The notes below the pieces were generated by a model. That model did no database searches, was not told the DNA's origin, and was given only the letters and a program-made list of their open reading frames with translations. Positions 35,450 to 36,952 of a stretch of DNA of 36,952 bases are shown one piece after another (the stretch's first letter is position 1; the number at the start of each line of letters is the position of its first letter). The position numbers and the translations under genes were made by a program. Source of the DNA: Streptomyces sp. BV286 (lineage in GTDB: Bacteria > Actinomycetota > Actinomycetes > Streptomycetales > Streptomycetaceae); NCBI RefSeq assembly GCF_019090165.1, contig NZ_JAHRIB010000003.1:1-36952 (forward strand), in the 5' to 3' direction.

Positions 35450-36727
35450 TCAGACCTTGGGGACGGCTGCGCGCCGCGCAGCCGTGGCCCTGCCGCCCGC
35501 AGGTCTCTGCGGGGCGGCCTTGGCGCCGCCGGACTTCTGCCCCACCGAGGCCAGCGCCCCTTCGAGCGCGAACGTCGCGGCCCCCAGACACACCGGATCG
35601 GTGGGAATGGGGGAGAGGACGATCTCGGTGCTGGCCAGCGGCCGTCTCAGCGCGTGCCGCGCCACCGCCTCGCGCACCTCGTGCAGCAGCGGCTCGCCGA
35701 GCGTGGCCGCCACCCAGCTGCTGAGCACGACGACCTCGGGATTGAGGAGGTTCACCAGGTCGGCCACGGCGGCGCCGAGATAGCGCGCGGTGTCCCGGAC
35801 CACTTGGACGGCCACCGGGTCCTGCGCGGCGACGCCGCGTGCCAGCGCGTTGATCGTCGCCGTCTGGTCCTCGGGGTGCAGCAGCGGGCTCCCGGGGCTC
35901 AGTTCCCGCAGGTTCAGCATGATGCCGGGCGCTCCGACGTACGTCTCCACGCACCCGTGGTTGCCGCAGTGGCACGGCCGCCCGTCCAGTACGAGCGTGT
36001 TGTGCCCCCACTCCCCGGCGCTGTTGCTGACCCCCCGGTGCAGCCCGCCGCCGAGCGCCAGCCCGGCGCCGACCCCCGTCCCGAGATTCACCACCACGGC
36101 GTCCCCGCGCCCGCGCGCCGCCCCGAACCACAACTCGGCGATCGCACACGCCCGCAGCGGATTGTCCAGGTAGAGGGGGTACGCGATGTGCTCGGAGAGC
36201 AGGTCGAGCAGCGGCACGTCGTGCCAGTCCCAGTTCGGCGCGTACTCCGAGACACCGGCCTCCCGGTCCACCTGCCCCGGCACGCTCACGCCGACGCCGA
36301 GGACACGGGCGCCTTCGACCCCGGCCTGCGCGACCACCGAGCCGACGGCCGAGGCGACATGCCCGACGACCTGCTCCGGGCGGATCTCACCGCGGCGCAT
36401 GTCCTCGTCGGCACGAGCCAGCACGCCCAGCGCGAGATCGAACAGCTCGACCCGTACGTACGTCTCCGCGATGTCGACGCCGATCAGCGCGCCGCCCGAG
36501 GCGTTGACGGCCACGAGCCCCCGGGGCCGGCCGCCGGCGGAGTCCTCGAATCCGACCTCCGTCAGCATCCCGAGGTCGAGCAGCTCACCGACGAGCGTGG
36601 CGACCGTGGCGAGGCTCAGCCCGGTCGCCGCGGCCAGCTCCTGCCGGGACGTGGGCGAACGGGCGATGATCTGGCGCAGCACCCCATAGCGGTTCGCGGT
36701 GCGGATGTCGCGTGATGTGCGCTTCAC
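35450..36727 (-). CDS. ROK family transcriptional regulator
   Basis: This 425-residue protein has an N-terminal winged helix (VLRQIIARSPTSRQELAAATGLSLATVATLVGEL at about 16-50) and a ROK sugar-kinase-like domain. The ROK signature LGTGVGAGLALGGGLHRG followed by SAGEWGH (238-242) is present, and the zinc motif CHCGNHGC (252-259) is complete. Such proteins sense a sugar and repress the linked uptake operon. The GTG at 36727 is chosen because GAGGGGG sits at proper distance; an open-frame extension to 36838 is not coding-like. It lies directly upstream of the importer operon on the same strand, 263 bp from it, and carries its own promoter. Confidence 0.9.
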   Translation of the reverse strand: MKRTSRDIRTANRYGVLRQIIARSPTSRQELAAATGLSLATVATLVGELLDLGMLTEVGFEDSAGGRPRGLVAVNASGGALIGVDIAETYVRVELFDLALGVLARADEDMRRGEIRPEQVVGHVASAVGSVVAQAGVEGARVLGVGVSVPGQVDREAGVSEYAPNWDWHDVPLLDLLSEHIAYPLYLDNPLRACAIAELWFGAARGRGDAVVVNLGTGVGAGLALGGGLHRGVSNSAGEWGHNTLVLDGRPCHCGNHGCVETYVGAPGIMLNLRELSPGSPLLHPEDQTATINALARGVAAQDPVAVQVVRDTARYLGAAVADLVNLLNPEVVVLSSWVAATLGEPLLHEVREAVARHALRRPLASTEIVLSPIPTDPVCLGAATFALEGALASVGQKSGGAKAAPQRPAGGRATAARRAAVPKV

Positions 36728-36789
36728 CAGAACGTGCCCCCTCGATCCCTCCAGGCCATGGCGGGGCCCGACGGCCCCGGCGCGGCGCA

Positions 36790-36818
36790 AGGCTATGACC
36801 GTTGGGGACTTTCGACAA
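36790..36818 (-). promoter_or_regulatory. Promoter of the ROK regulator gene
   Basis: On the minus strand TTGTCG (36818-36813) and TAGCCT (36795-36790) are exactly 17 bp apart. Transcription would start near 36783, about 56 nt before the GTG. Confidence 0.6.
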
Positions 36819-36831
36819 GGGGTTAGGAAAG
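36811..36831. promoter_or_regulatory. Candidate ROK autoregulatory operator
   Basis: TTCGACAAGGGGTTAGG with CTTTC and GAAAG arms 13 bp apart covers the -35 box and matches the element at 35264. A longer pair of 8-bp arms, GGGACTTT (36805-36812) and AAAGTCCC (36841-36848), flanks it. From 36849 to the window end no gene is supported. Confidence 0.55.
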
Positions 36832-36952
36832 GGGCCATACAAAGTCCCTCACGCCACCGCGGCGAGCGTACCGATCAGGTCGGCCCGCCGGGGACGGCGT
36901 CCGCCCGGAGCGTCCCCCGTGACCCTCCGGGCGCGTCCGCGGGCAACCCGCC

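Overview
The window looks like a chromosomal segment of a Streptomyces or close relative. It has very high G+C, strong G/C preference at third codon positions, GTG and TTG starts, Tat-exported carbohydrate enzymes, and the XRE/DUF397/ATPase regulatory trio typical of streptomycetes. No rRNA, tRNA, CRISPR array or biosynthetic cluster was seen.

Layout. (1) 1-2.5 kb: a homocysteine S-methyltransferase divergent from an APC amino-acid permease. (2) 2.5-10.6 kb: a secreted, membrane-anchored protein with autotransporter-type beta-strand repeats, then four genes on the + strand: a GH43 arabinofuranosidase-like enzyme, an exo-beta-1,3-galactanase-like GH43 with a CBM13, an SGNH acetylesterase and a DUF2264 protein. 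(3) 10.6-15.4 kb: a small membrane protein, an isocitrate lyase/PEP mutase-type enzyme, a Nudix hydrolase, a pair made of a thiol-dioxygenase-like cupin and a membrane-tethered alpha/alpha-toroid protein, and a TetR regulator. (4) 15.7-19.5 kb: a secreted endonuclease/exonuclease/phosphatase with a jacalin-like tail, and a Tat-exported PHP-fold phosphoesterase coupled to an unknown gene. (5) 19.4-21.1 kb: the DUF397, XRE and HATPase trio. (6) 21.2-26.3 kb: an A/T-richer patch that looks acquired, with an AraC remnant, a peptidase-inhibitor-I36-like secreted protein, a hypothetical protein, a decayed IS3-family element and an ECF sigma/CU044_5270/GntR operon. (7) 26.4-29.0 kb: a three-gene ABC-2 exporter. 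(8) 29.1-36.7 kb: a sugar ABC importer (binding protein and two permeases), an intracellular GH2 beta-galactosidase and a ROK regulator.

How it works together. The exo-beta-1,3-galactanase, arabinofuranosidase, esterase and DUF2264 protein, with the importer/beta-galactosidase/ROK operon 19 kb away, suggest a split locus for arabinogalactan-type galactan: outside the cell the enzymes trim the polymer, the importer brings in galacto-oligosaccharides, and the GH2 enzyme finishes them. The best regulatory find is a shared element, TTCGRCAAGGGGTTRGR, lying over the -35 boxes of both the ROK gene and the binding-protein operon. Each has a well-spaced promoter (17 bp), which suggests one ROK regulon with autoregulation. 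A second shared element, AAGCGCTTGC, occurs before the esterase gene and before the importer operon and may tie the two halves together.
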